Positions 33,947 to 46,360 of a DNA stretch of 64,000 nucleotides are shown here, piece by piece. Location of the stretch: contig JAIXMG010000010.1 of the NCBI GenBank assembly GCA_025201345.1, forward strand, positions 744,001 to 808,000, written 5' to 3'. Under the pieces are notes generated by a model. The model saw only the letters and a program-made list of their open reading frames with translations. It did not search any database and had not been told where the DNA came from. Made by a program: the position numbers and the translations under genes. Origin of the DNA: Thamnidium elegans (lineage: Eukaryota; Mucoromycota; Mucoromycetes; Mucorales; Mucoraceae). Every line of letters starts with the position of its first letter. The stretch's first letter is position 1.

Positions 33947-34915
33947 TTAAAGCCAATATTGATCTAGTATATGTCTCTTGTTTGTAACCCACTCATTTTC
34001 CGATTCTAGAATTGCTCGAACATTATGTTCAATACTAGATGGCTGTTCCTTTAAAATAAAAGCTTTAGCAAATCCATATTTCCATATAACCCGAGGATTT
34101 ACGCCTGCTTCTAAAAGACTTGATCTTAGCTGCTCTAATCGAGTTGGTTCCGTCTGTTCATCAGATCTAAAAGAAGACAGATCAAACTCACCTGTCATTA
34201 TATACTTTAGTGCGTGTTGCGAATAAGGGTAATAGTCGGTAATTCCTTCTTTATTCAATTTATCTGTCAGTGCTTGGTACCGTTCTGGATAGACAGGTTG
34301 AGTCTCAATTCTTGCATCTTCTAGACCGGACAGTAACCAAGATAGATGAACATGAACAGAAAGTATTTCTATACCGACAGGATTTATCCAATTATCTTGT
34401 TGCTCTGTTGTATCTTCATACGAAAAACTCATAATCATACCACGATCAGCGATATATTGCACCTTTTCATTACACTCAAAAGGACTAGGGAATTGATACA
34501 CTTGTTCTAACATTGCGTTAAACCTATAGTGATATAATAATTGAGCGTATTCTTGTAAATATTTTCTTTGAGAGACAGGAAATTGAAAATTTGGTTCATT
34601 TTCCCATGCATTAAATATGATTTGAAATTTTCTACGGTCTGTTGGAACCAAGTAGCATAGACCAAGCGAGTCATCATCTTTTCTGAACTCAATCACTTGG
34701 TGTTCAAAGTCGTATTGATAGGGTGAAAGTTTGGTGCGGTAGAGGTCTCCCTTCTCTCCGATTCTAATATGCAACTGTTGATTTTGTAGCTTTATAAGTG
34801 TGAATAATTGATGTTCACACTGTGCTTTCCAAGTTTTACAAACTAGACGCATGCGGTATATATCACACATAGGGATATGGAAAAGGATTCTTTCAAAAAT
34901 TTCGACTGGAAACAT
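33947..34915 (-). CDS. F-box protein
   Basis: Single exon, 322 aa. The N-terminal 45 residues form an F-box ('FPVEIFERILFHIP', 'DIYRMRLVCKTW'), the Skp1-binding module of SCF ubiquitin ligases. The remaining 270 residues are not a recognisable WD40, LRR or Kelch domain; they hold aromatic-rich stretches ('YAQLLYHYRFN') and 'VHVHLSWLLSGL'. Many Mucoromycota carry numerous F-box proteins of this kind; substrate unknown. The gene starts just 105 bp from the end of the Erv1-like gene. Confidence 0.8.
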   Translation of the reverse strand: MFPVEIFERILFHIPMCDIYRMRLVCKTWKAQCEHQLFTLIKLQNQQLHIRIGEKGDLYRTKLSPYQYDFEHQVIEFRKDDDSLGLCYLVPTDRRKFQIIFNAWENEPNFQFPVSQRKYLQEYAQLLYHYRFNAMLEQVYQFPSPFECNEKVQYIADRGMIMSFSYEDTTEQQDNWINPVGIEILSVHVHLSWLLSGLEDARIETQPVYPERYQALTDKLNKEGITDYYPYSQHALKYIMTGEFDLSSFRSDEQTEPTRLEQLRSSLLEAGVNPRVIWKYGFAKAFILKEQPSSIEHNVRAILESENEWVTNKRHILDQYWL

Positions 34916-35020
34916 ATTTTAATAAGGTATATAAATGAAAAAAAAAAAAAGTAAAAAAAAAAAAAAGTCCCTATTTATGTCGAATTTAACGTTACACTGG
35001 AAGAAGTGAGACCCTCCTTT

Positions 35021-35532
35021 TTATTGATCACATTCTTTTAAAGAGCCTTGTAACCATCGATCAAGTACTACCTTACAATCAAATGGAGGTTTGCCAAGTT
35101 TTTCGTTTACCTTGTTATGTTGTCTACATAACCATTCACTCAATTTCTTTCGACTTCCTACTCTAACTGGTTCTTCTGCCATATACTGTTTGAAGTCCTT
35201 TTTTGTTTATGTCAGTACTAATATATATATATATATATATATTTTAACAAAAAATTATTTGTTCACTTACTTTAAAACAAGGATAATTGTCAACAAATGT
35301 TGACATGAAGAGTCTCATAGAATCCATTTGAGAAGGTGCTGGACGATCAGGATAATATGCCGCAGTCGTATGTAGTAAAGTCCAAGCAGCCCTTCCTAGT
35401 GCTACCGAATCTGCTGGACAGTTCTCAGCAAGCCACGTATTTTCTTTTTCGGTTGTTTCTATAAATAAGTCATGTCGCTTAGCAACATGAGAGTCATTCA
35501 AGTTTTTTATTATTACCATTAGTAGTTGCCAT
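35021..35532 (-). CDS. Erv1/ALR-family protein lacking the second active-site cysteine
   Basis: Three exons: 35517-35532 (16 nt), 35271-35458 and 35021-35197; 126 aa. Erv1 sulfhydryl oxidases are FAD enzymes that reoxidise Mia40. FAD-site blocks are kept: 'LGRAAWTLLHTTAAYYPDRP', 'SEWLCRQHNKVNEKLGKP' and 'FDC'. The catalytic motif, however, reads YPC-F-K-D-F where Erv1/ALR have YPCxxCAxDF: Cys66 is present but its partner Cys is missing, exactly at the exon 2/3 junction. I searched the 73-nt intron for a microexon encoding Cys and found none. There is also no N-terminal shuttle CxxC. The 16-nt first exon is supported by GTAATA...TTATAG and avoids an in-frame stop. Confidence 0.78.
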
Positions 35533-35775
35533 GATAATGTCTAAAAAAAAAGTTAAAAAAGAATGAAAAGTGCAACCCCAGACAAGGTGAACTTATCCAA
35601 TCATGAATAAGGGCTTTTTCTGAATAGTGTTCACACCCAGACCATGTTTTTATACAGAATTGATTTCATCATCTATCTTACTTGCTCCTATACCGTACGC
35701 GTAAAACTACACTTGTGTTTCCTCATTAAGATATTTAGAGGACTTAAAAAAATTTATTATTGTAATAGTAGTAGA

Positions 35776-37952
35776 TTAGCTTGAAGAAGGTTCAGGGATA
35801 TTACCGTATATATTACCACCTTCCTCTAGGTAAGTACAACTAGGTATTGTATCTTTGGCATCCGAGTAACTTGTTTCGATATTTTTTGTACCGTGTTTAA
35901 TATCCAATTCTTTGAATTTAGCATCGAGATTACCCAACATTTTCACAGTTTCCTTTTTAAATGAACCTGTGTAGATTTGTATTTGGTTTTCGATCTCAAC
36001 TTGGAGCTTAATTTCTGTTTGGTATAGATAGAACTTTATATTGATTTCTATTAAATCGTACGGCTCTTTTCCTGGAAGATGAGGTAGTTCAATTACAAAA
36101 TCTAGAATCTCTTTGACGTTCTCGTCTGTGGTATGTCTAGGAATTTTGTTTATATCTCCATCATAACCAAATAAATCTATTCTTTCAAATTAGATTTTTT
36201 TTTTTAAAAAAAAATGCGTAAATAAACTTACGTAATACAGGGTTTCCATTATAATAGCTCATAAAAGATGTTTCAGCGAAATAATCTACTTCTTTAATAT
36301 CACCTTTTAAAGCGTACTGCAGAAATCGCTTATTACAGAAAATTTCGCCGTTTTTGGTCTCTGTTTTCAACTCTTCGGGGTCTAATCCTTCCATAAATTC
36401 TAACGCACACTCATAACCATATGTACGACGAACTACACGTTGCTTTACAACCCGTGGATTTAAACCCATCAATACTGCTCCACGCACAATCGCCATTTCT
36501 CCACGAGAAGGAGTACAAACAAGTCGAACTGTATTACCAAATTTGGCTTGAAGTTTTGTAAACAAAAATGACGACTGACCAAAGCCGCCCACTAAAAATA
36601 TCGCATCCAAGTTTCTTTCGACCTTACTAAATTGCGACTCGACTAACGCTAACACTTGGTCGACAACAGGCTCAAAAACATAGTTAATAACGGTCATGGG
36701 TGAAATAAGTAAAATACAATCGTCAATAGTAACATCTGTAGATTTTGCTACAATACTTGCAAATCGATGAGGAAGTGTTACAGCTATGAAATCTTCATCA
36801 TAATTCTCGTCACTTGGATCATAAATAGCAAACTAATATAACTATGTTTAGTTTCTTACAACAACAAAACAAATGTACGCTATTTTTACCTTTTGTCCTT
36901 GCGCAAACACTCTTACAATTCCATCCAGCTCAGCGCTACTTAATCCGGGTGAAATTTTATCTCGTGTAAGGGCTGTGACTCTCTCGCAAACAAGGTTTCT
37001 AAAGCGTAAATCTAATGTAACAGATCCACACATACCACCATCACCAGCAACTTCTTCAATTAAAGAATTCTCATCCCCTTCAATATTTATACGGTACACA
37101 ACCAAGTCTACAGTTCCACCACCAGCATCACAGATAAGAAAATTGTTTTGATGATGGAGATCATACTGTTTTATAAATGTTTCACAGTACAATGCAGCAG
37201 CTTCAGGTTCACCTACAAGCAACAACCTATCTTGAGGATCAGACACATCTACAATACCAGCTTGAATAGCAGCAGCGCGCATAACAATCTTTGCATTTTC
37301 CGTCCAAACTGCAGGCACAGTTAAACAAAAACGTAACTTGGATCTATCGAGACTGCTTCCTAACGTAGTTGACATGACACCAAAAGCGTGATCAAAAAGC
37401 GCTTTAAGGTAATCAGAAATTACTTGCACGATAGTAACGCCTTGAGGTAAAGGTGCTATATTAACACTTTTTGTTTCATCCAAATGAAGTTTAAACATGG
37501 AAATTATATCTTGTCCCTTTTTATGGACGTAAGGACCCACTTTTTGATGACCCCATCTAATCATCTTACCATTTTCGTAGACAGATACTGTTGGTGCCTG
37601 GTTTGTCATTTGATTTCCACGCATTGGCCTAGAAAAAATATCAGTAATATATTTTTTTTTTTTTTTAAAAAAAAGCCAAATATTTTTTAATACCATTTAC
37701 CAACTTCGGACAAGACAGGGACACCACGATCTACTTCTCCAACTCTTGCGTAAGCAACACCAGAATATGTCGTTCCAAAATCAATACCAACAACAAAATC
37801 GTATCCTTTTTTAGTATCTTCTGAAATACCAAACTTCGTTGCATCCAACTTTTTAAACGAGTCTATGATATTTATTTATTAATTATCTACATGATCAAAG
37901 TAAATATCTTTTTTGTCGTTATACCTTCAGATTCGGTACGATTTCCTAACAT
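35776..37952 (-). CDS. HSPA12-like Hsp70-related protein, copy A
   Basis: Five exons: 37925-37952, 37694-37862, 36890-37628, 36232-36832 and 35776-36176; 645 aa. Actin/Hsp70 ATPase signatures: phosphate-1 'GIDFGTTYSGVAYA', 'LLVGEPEAAALYC', phosphate-2 'ICDAGGGTVDLVVYRI' and 'AIFLVGGFGQS'. The arrangement, with large inserts and no classical substrate-binding domain or EEVD end, is that of HSPA12A/B-like proteins. The C-terminal 130 residues are beta-rich and acidic ('QVEIENQIQIYTG'). Chaperone activity for this branch is not established. It is followed, in the same direction, by a paralogue with the same exon pattern. Confidence 0.88.
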
Positions 37953-38956
37953 CGCCTCTTTAATTGTTTTTGATATCGAGCTTGAGAAAAAGAAAAAAAA
38001 AAAAGGAAAAAGAGAGTAAAACTAGATCTCTTTTTCCTTTTTTTAAATACAGTCATATTCAGGTACGACACAAAGTAATACTATTTGTCTAAGCCTGTTT
38101 GATGTGGGTCACACGAACATGTATCGTCAAAGCCACACAGTCTTGTATTCGTTACTTTAAGGATAAAGTATAAACAACTGCTCTGTAAGCCTACGATATT
38201 TGGCTTATAATTCTCGCACTTCCATTCGTTGGTAAAATATTCTGACATAAAATAATAATAAAAACAATTGAGGAACGTAAAAAAACTAGTTTTGTGCTTT
38301 TAATAAAAAAAGAACATAGCTTGAAATTCGCTTATAAATATTATGAGCAAGTATGAGGATCTCAAAGGAACTTATTTTTATTGTGGATAATGTTAAAAGT
38401 CTGGATAAAACTAAATACTGGGAAGTATATTAACTACGAATCATCTTCTGGGTCCGATACGATGAAAAAAAAACGGTGTCTCTTTTTTTTCTCTATGCAT
38501 TATTTCTTATACTTATATAATGGTAAGAATATATATCATATTATAACTTTACACTAAGTAATATATACGTAGTAGATCGTATGATTGTTTCTCTTCTTAT
38601 ACTGATGGTTATTTATGTGCGCATGCTTCTTGGTGGTGCTTCTATATTAAATGGTTAATTTCAACTGGTTGGTTTTCTTTTGTTGGTTGGCTTTTCTAAT
38701 TACTGTTATGATGCTGAAGTAGGGCGGTGTGATGGTATACCCGAACTAAGGACTGGTCCTTGGTAAGCCTTTCCTCGTTGGCAATGTCTTTCTTTGCTGG
38801 TAAAAGTCCTTCTTTGTTATATGGTTGGCTATTAAAGAACCAATAGACAAAAAAAATAGTTCTCGGTTATTTTTTATTTAAGAATATATGATAAAATATG
38901 TAACAGATTGGGGGGGGGGGGTTATAAGAAATAATATGCATCACATTACGTGTCCC
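37953..38956. other. 1-kb spacer between tandem HSPA12-like genes
   Basis: Contains the promoter of copy A on the left and the 3' flank of copy B on the right, including a G11 run near 38911. A 'ggttgg' cluster appears around 38660-38700. No frame with coding character or splice support was seen. Confidence 0.5.
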
Positions 38957-41148
38957 CTATGGATTATCTTCTGGAATATTACCTATAATTCCTATTTCGT
39001 TTTCGTCCTCATTGTTGGAACGTCCCTGGTACTGTTCGTAACTGGGTTCAATGCCTACATTACTTGTGTCGTCAGTGACTCTAAGTCCACCAATAAGATT
39101 GGCATAAGATCCTGTGTCTCTTGGATATAATCCTGTATAAACTTTAGTGCTGTGTCCAATTGTTACTTCAAGTTTAATTTCGGTTTGATAAAGGAAAAAC
39201 CGGACAGTAATATCGATAGTATCATCTGGGTGTACATTTGGAAGTTCAGGCATATCTATATCAAATTTTATAATCTCGTGTACTCTTTCGTCATCGGTAT
39301 ATCTTGGGAGTTGGTCATTATCACCATCGTACGCAAATAAGCCTAAATACATGAAACATTAGCATGTCATATAATTTAATGTACTGGCAAAAATAACTTA
39401 CGAATTGATTGTTTTTTTTCGCGATAGTAACCCGTAAATAGTACGCTTACGCTATGATCTATGTCTTTTACTTCTCCTTTCGAGGCATATGGTAGAAATC
39501 GACCATTACAGTAAGCTGCTCCGCCCTTTTCTGTTCTGGGTCTTCCACTATCTGCAATTTCATCGAATTCTAAAGCGCATTGGTAACCATAGGTTCGACG
39601 AATAACTCTTTTCTTTACAAATAGTGGGTCTAACCCCATAAAAACAGCACCACGAACGATCGCCATCTGGCCGGCTTCAGGACGTGCGATAATTTCAGTG
39701 TCCTTACGAAACCTGGCTTGAATCGTCCCAATCAAATAATCAGACTGACCAAAGCCACCAACTAAAAATATAGCATCAAGCTTTCCAACACCGTTACACT
39801 GAGCCTGAATTAGATTTAATACTTCGTTTACCACAGGGTCAAAGATAACTCTACGAACTTCGCTAATAGGAATGTTTAAATGACCATCGACGATATATAA
39901 TATAAAAGTTGTATCAGTTTCGATACGTTCGAATTGAGATGGAAGTTTAATTGCTATTGAATCATCCTCGTCAACAGGTCTCCTGCCCAATTCAGTTGCA
40001 TAATCTTTTGGATAAGTTACATTTTCCTGTGGGAATAAATAATCAGCAAAAAAAACAAAGGGGATAATCTGTATGTACCTTATGTGTAGTAATAAAATCC
40101 TTTACAATAATTTCAAGTTCGTTTTCAGTCAATTTGATGCCAGTAAGGTTTTTAACTTGTTCAGTAACATATAACTTAAATCTTTGATCTAAATTGACAG
40201 AGCCGCAAAGACCACCATCTCCTGCGGCTACTTCAATCAAGTACTTTTGATCTTCGTTATCGTTTATACGATACACAACTAAATCGACAGTTCCACCACC
40301 AGCATCACAAATAAGAAACGTAGCGCCGTGTTTCAAGTTATATTGGTTAAGCATAGTGTTACAATATAAAGCAGCAGCTTCAGGTTCACCGACAAGTAGT
40401 AATCTATCTTGATGATCGTTGGCGTCTATAATATTGGCCTCAATAGCTGCATCACGCATAATGATTTTTGCTTTTTCGGTCCAAACAGCAGGAACAGTTA
40501 AACAAAATCTAACTTTAGATTTATCCATTGTTTTTCCTTTAACATTACATAAAATATTATAAGTATGGTAATAAAGTTCTCGAAGATAATCAGCAATAAC
40601 TTTTGTAATATTAAATCCTAAAGGAAGAGTGGGTATATCCACATAAAGATTATTCTCACTTAGTAAAAGTTTATACATGGTGAGGATTTCTACGTTCTCT
40701 TTTTCCTTGTGGCGTATTACTTGGTCTCCCCACTTTATTAATGCACCATTCTTGTAAACTGATCTTGTAGGAATCTTAATTATTGTACTTGTGTGTTTAG
40801 GCCTATTTTCAAACCTGATAAGAATACATTACTTGGTCAGTATATATGTATATGATTTACCATTTGCCAATATCGAACACAATAGGTCTTCCTAAGTGAT
40901 CTTCGTCTTTAACTCTTGAGTAAGCAACACCAGAATACGTTGTGCCGAAATCAATGCCCACAACATACTCGTATTCATCTTTTACTCGTTTGGATGCCCC
41001 AGCAAGGCTTTTTTCTTGTAGGTCAGTCCCGTTTGGAACTTTTACATATTAACAAGTTGTTTTTAGTCATTTATGCTTTCTGATTATGTGCAATTTGGCG
41101 GTATTTTTACGGTTTACCTTGGATATTTTGTGATTTGTTAGAAAGCAT
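38957..41148 (-). CDS. HSPA12-like Hsp70-related protein, copy B
   Basis: Five exons: 41118-41148, 40861-41038, 40079-40814, 39402-40026 and 38957-39342; 651 aa. Same signatures as copy A: 'GIDFGTTYSGVAYS', 'LLVGEPEAAALYC', 'ICDAGGGTVDLVVYRI' and 'FLVGGFGQSDYL', and introns interrupt at the same protein positions with the same phases, so the pair arose by tandem duplication. Sequences have diverged most in the segment after phosphate-2 and in the C-terminal tail. Ends in 'IIGNIPEDNP', matching 'YGNIPEPSSS' of copy A. Confidence 0.88.
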
Positions 41149-42029
41149 TTCCTTCTATCACTACTTCGAGTAATAATAGTGACAAACGAAAAAGAAAAGA
41201 AGAAGGTTGAAATAAACAAACAAAAAAGTTTTTCTAAAAAAAAATAGCAGCTGTTGACTCAGCCTTCATGTGGTACGGAGAGATTTAGTTACACATACTA
41301 TCAGGATGTAGAGAGAATCCTGGTTTTTGTATAGTAATATGGTTGATACTTTATATAAGTTTCTAGGGAAGAAGTCAAGGTGTTTTTTTTTATATAAAAA
41401 AGAGGAGATGGCGGGGAAAAACAACATGAGAAACGGAAAAGTGGGAATTAAAAAATAAGAGTAGATGAGAGTCACTATGCTGTGTACACCATCAAATCAG
41501 TATTGTGTCCCAATAACAATATAAATGCGAGAATATCAAGGGGAAAACTAGTACCTCTTTACTACTGGACCGCGCCGTAAGCGGCAAAACAATCTGGGTT
41601 TTAAATTTCGATGTCAAACAACAGAATCCTCCTAGTCTAATTTAAAGTTTCCAGCTCTTTTTTTTTTAAAAAAAAGATGTTCTTAGCATAAAAAATTAAG
41701 ATTCAATCAACGACCAAGAATATGGTTTTTTTTTTATTGAAGGAATGGGAACCAAAGAAATTCAGTATGACAGAGTGCTGGGTGTTTAGTTTAATCCAGA
41801 CTCTCCATTACTTGTAAGACAAAAAAAAAACGCTTATAACAATAATTGAAGGCCGATTCGTACCACTTGTCCTTTTAATTATGTTAAACCTTACAGTTGT
41901 AAAAAGACTTTATTATTGGAGAGAAAAAAAAAAGAGAGAGAGAGAGAAATTACGAGAAATAAATTAAGTTTTTTTTTGATATTAAGAAAGTAAATCAATT
42001 AATAATTAAGGAGGTTGTATATAAGTGCG
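41149..42029. other. Intergenic region between copy B and the Atg22-like gene
   Basis: Promoter of copy B at the left and the 3' flank of the Atg22-like gene at the right. Contains an (AG)n stretch at 41932-41948. No coding frame with splice or family support; the 69-codon frame at 41266-41475 is Tyr/Phe/Leu-rich and probably chance. Confidence 0.5.
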
Positions 42030-43893
42030 TTATAAGACATGCTTTTCGTCAACGATAACGAGCTCATTGCCATCAGTGTGACCATCAATGACATCTTGCT
42101 CGGCCAAGTAGTTGGCAATATCAATCTTTGCCTTATCAACATCAATGAACCAGATGATGGCTAAAGAAAGAACGAAAAGAGCAAGGACGAAAGGCCAGCC
42201 TCTCCAAAGATTGTTGGTATATTGAGTAATGGCACCGATAACTACAGGACCAATCCAAGAGGAAGCCTTGTTGACAACACCAAAGAGACCAAAGAATAAA
42301 TTCTCCTTACCTCTGGGAACGAGTTCAGCCAACATGGTGTTTTGCCAAGCCCAAATGGGAGCAGTGAATAAACCGGACCAGACATAGAAAGCCCAAAGTT
42401 CCCAAGTGGTTCTGATACCAAAGTTCTTGAGACCAATACCGAAACAACCCCAGATAGGAACAACAGTAGTAAGACCAACAATCAAAAGGAGATTGGTCTT
42501 GGTTCTAATACCGAAACGCTTGGATAACCAAAGGAAGAATAAACAACCAAGGATGGAGGTAACAGCAGAAGCCAAGTTAAGAATAGTAAGTTGTTGAGCA
42601 TTAAAACCAGTGATTTGAGCTTGAGTGATACCAATCATTTGATTCATGGTAGAGACAGCATCGGCGAACATAAAGTAAGCAAAGATATACATGAACAAGT
42701 ACTTTAATTTACGAGCCTCCTTAACAGCAATAAAGATGGACTTCCAACCAACAGTGAAATGGTTAGTTCCTTCAGGGAGAGAAGGACCTTGTCTCTTGGA
42801 GGGAATAGACAAGAAATAAGGAACGGCATTGATAACCCAGTAAACACCACAGACAGCAGTAGCAATGAAATTGAACAAAGGAACATTACCCAAAACATGA
42901 TCATCACCAGCATAGAATTCAAAGTTTTCCCAAGCAATGAAAGAGATACCGGATAAGAGACCTAGTAACGTGTAAATATTCTCATTGATTTTTGTATTCA
43001 TTTTTATTTTATTTTACCTGTCATAACCAAGAAACCAACATTAGAAAATACGGTAGAGATAGCAGATACATGATTTCTCCATTTTTCAGCAACATAAGCA
43101 GATTCATCTCTAGTTAAGTTGGGATCGGCACGAGCCTTACGAACAATGGGTAAGTTATCACTATAATAGAAAAATAGTATTAAGAATTAATAAAGATGTC
43201 GTACAGCCAGAAATTCTGGGATTCAAATAATTTGATGGATCTAAGACTCACCTAATAGTGGGGAAAGCAGCACCGTAAAAGACAAGAGATGTACCATAAG
43301 AAATTAAACCGAGAATCATAATACCTACCATGGCATTCCAGCTGGATCCATCATTTTTATAGAAGGCGATAGGAACGATTTGGGTGGCACAACCAACGAT
43401 GGTGGCAGCTAATAAGATATACTTGTTCCATTTGCCATAATCAGCAAGACTACCGAAAGTGGTGAAGAGAGCAAATTGAATAGAGAAAGAGATAGCTTGA
43501 ACGTAAAGCATCATGGAAGGGACAGGGATACCACTGGTACCAGCCCAACGAACAAAACAATTTTTTGAATCGTCGTGGATATCACAGCCCGTGACATTTG
43601 GTGTATCAGGGTAGAAACCACCTTTGTAAGCAAGATATTGGAGAATGTTGACCATATAACTGTTTACGGTGAAACCGTTATCCTATAGTAATTGATTATA
43701 TTAATACATGTATCTATCGATTTATCGTAAAAATAATTGTACATACACCATTGTAGTAGAGGTAATAACCCCATAATTCCCACTTGGTGGCAACAGGTTG
43801 AGCGAGAACTTTCTTTCCTTCTTCAGTAGTTGGATCAATTTCAGCATCTGTGCTGGTAAAAGGGGACGAAAATAGCCCGTTTAAAAAGACCAT
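42030..43893 (-). CDS. Atg22-like major facilitator, probable vacuolar amino-acid exporter
   Basis: Four exons: 43747-43893, 43252-43682, 43018-43160 and 42030-42961; 550 aa. Twelve or so hydrophobic segments. Family-like blocks: 'ELWGYYLYYNGDNGFT' near the start (Atg22 'elrgwYlYdfan'-type opening), 'FMYIFAYFMFADAVSTMNQM' and 'AELVPRGKENLFFGLFGVVNKASSWIGP'. Atg22 returns amino acids from vacuole to cytosol after autophagy. The long loop after segment 2 holds several Cys/Asn residues and faces the lumen. Highly expressed style codon use (ttg, acc, ggt) is notable. Other MFS families are possible but Atg22 fits best. Confidence 0.75.
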
Positions 43894-46360
43894 TTTTCTT
43901 TTATATATTTAACTTAAAAAAGTGAAAGAAATAAAAGGAAAATTTAAAGCAGAAAAAAAAAAAAAAGGTTTCAAAAAAAAGAGGGTCTATATATACAACC
44001 CTTTTTTCTAAAAAAAAAACAGGGTTATGATTAGATGGCACACAGGTAGTACAACGGTAGACAGGTTGTAACGAATAAAAAGCCCTTTAATATTTTCCCA
44101 TGCAATTTTAAAAAGGGAAATAAATAATGTGTTACGAACCAATATACTTGGCTCCAAATAAAGGCTATAACGATGTATTTATCTATTTCATAATCTCTTT
44201 TAAAAAGACCATTATTACATAAAAAATATATCTTTTTTGTCATTATTCCTCTGTTTATTGTTTAATATAGGAAAATCAGTTTTGTATGACATTAACGTTG
44301 ATCTTTCCTCGACTTCAGTTCATTGCAATTCTTTGAGTATACACGAAATCTATAATATGTTTGATGTGGTTACGTTAAAAAAAAATATCGTGATCTCCAT
44401 ACATATTTTTTTTTTTTTTTTTTATGATCTAAACTTGTAAAGATTGTAACAGTCATGAAATTTATAAATGTTTAGATATTCGTAGCGTGTCTTTTTATTT
44501 ATTTGCTACAAACAATTGATGTACCACGGTTCATCAAATCACAAAACACTTTGTAACTTGTTGCACACGTAACCTCAGGCCAATTTTCATATTTACGGAG
44601 CTACAAAAATTACCCATTATGTAATGTTTGTCCCGAGGATACAGTCTTTGTGTTTGGTACAGTAAATAATAGACAGATCTTTATTTTTAGAGGTTCTACC
44701 CCAGAAGAAATATTTACTAGCGTCCAGAATATCTAATAGTTATTGTGAGTCCGAGCGAAGTACCTGCATTATATTTTTAGCTTTCTTTATTGCTTGTTTC
44801 CCACCCAAATCAGAAGGTATTGAAAAAAAAAAAAGGGCAAAAAAAAAAGGATTAGCTAAATAAAGCGAATTTAACTTTTCGGACCCTTGCAGATACAGCT
44901 GATTTAGTTATCGCATGACTCGTAAGAAGCACTTTTTTCCCCTGTTTTTTCTCTCTCTTTTTTTTTATAAAATAAACATACCATAGGATAATTATTAGAT
45001 ATTCTGATTAATTTAAAGTTGGAGTGACAAAATCAAGTTTGTAAACATGTAAAAGAAAAAAAAAATAAAGAGCGCGTACATAAGCACTACTCTTTTTTTC
45101 TTTGCTTTTTTTTTACTATTTATACACGTAACTTGGATTACTTAATAGACTTGCTAACAATAGATACTGGCAACTGATAATGTCTTCATGTGATTCGATA
45201 TATGCAAGAGTGAACGTTTTTTTTTCTCTTTTCTGATCCGCTATTGATTCACTTGACAGTCATATAAGCAAAGTTACTGTAACATTCAGATGTATCGGAT
45301 ACTCAATTAAATATAAAAAGAGAAAGATATGTAACAGTAAATATAATAAAAAAACGAGATAGTTTATTTAATAATAATAATTCTTTTGGAGTATTTATAG
45401 TTGTTAGATAAATTGCTGCGGATAATTTATATGATAATATATATATAGTAAAATAGGTAATAAGTGCTGCGGTATTGACGATGCAGTAAAGACATGTAGT
45501 ACCAGACTTAGTCGGTAGTTTCATTAAGTTCGAGAATATAGTTGCCCTTAAAAAAGCTATTTTGGTGGTTTTCTTTTTTTTTTTTTTTTTTTTTTACAGA
45601 AAATGGTGGCACAATGGAGTATCTTTTATTGATAACTTAACTTTAATTCCATTACAGTTTTTTTTAAATCTGTTGTACACTTTTGGTGATCCCCCGAGGT
45701 ACTCTTTGGTTAATTGGCCATAGAGATTGAGCTGGCATGAGAGTACAGATAATAAATAAAATTATGGCCTTTTATTTTTGGTTAATTTATTGCATGAAAA
45801 TTACGTATTCACATAGATAGCAAAGAGTAAGAGAGAGAGAGAGAGAGAAGAGACAGGGACAGAGACAGGGACAGAGACAGAGAGGGTGGCTTCCACAAGT
45901 TTCCTTAAATAATGTGCGCATCCCTATTAACTTGTAGTACAGGTAAACAAGATTGGTGATAGCGGGCCTAATTTATTATATAATCTAAAAAAAAATTGTC
46001 ACCTTATCTCATCTTTTAATTCTAATCTCTTTTAATGCGTAACCGAAAATACTAGACGACTAGTCCCTCTTTTTTTTTTCTAGCAAATATTTTATGGAGC
46101 GCTTCGAATGGTACTACTCATCCTCTCACTCTTATTTACACGAATCTGGGTTAGTTCTATAACATATTTACCATTTATATCAATAATTTCCGCATTAGTT
46201 AAGACATTCTGCAAAACTAAAATAAAATGTAATAAAATAAGAACGGATATATGGTATGAACTTCTTCCGAAATATTATAAAAAGGAGTATATATATACAA
46301 ATGGGAAGCTACTAGTTTTTTTTTTTATTATGGCTATTTTATCTTTTTTCAAATATTTTT
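43894..46360. other. 2.5-kb gene-poor region
   Basis: Left end is the Atg22-like promoter. The middle holds A/T-rich DNA without frames of coding quality. At 45832-45888 there is a (GA)n run followed by repeats of 'acagggacagag'. The frames at 44031, 45303 and 46108 are hydrophobic, Ile/Tyr-rich and lack support. No tRNA or repeat family recognised. Confidence 0.5.
45832..45888. repeat. (GA)n with ACAGGGACAGAG repeat
   Basis: About nine GA units, then 'agacagggacagagacagggacagagacagag': a 12-bp unit present twice plus a partial copy. Purine-rich simple sequence. Confidence 0.8.

Noticed and set aside
35198..35270. Hidden microexon in the Erv1-like intron that could restore CxxC
   Set aside because: The intron has no AG-bounded piece with a Cys codon followed by GT in a usable phase.
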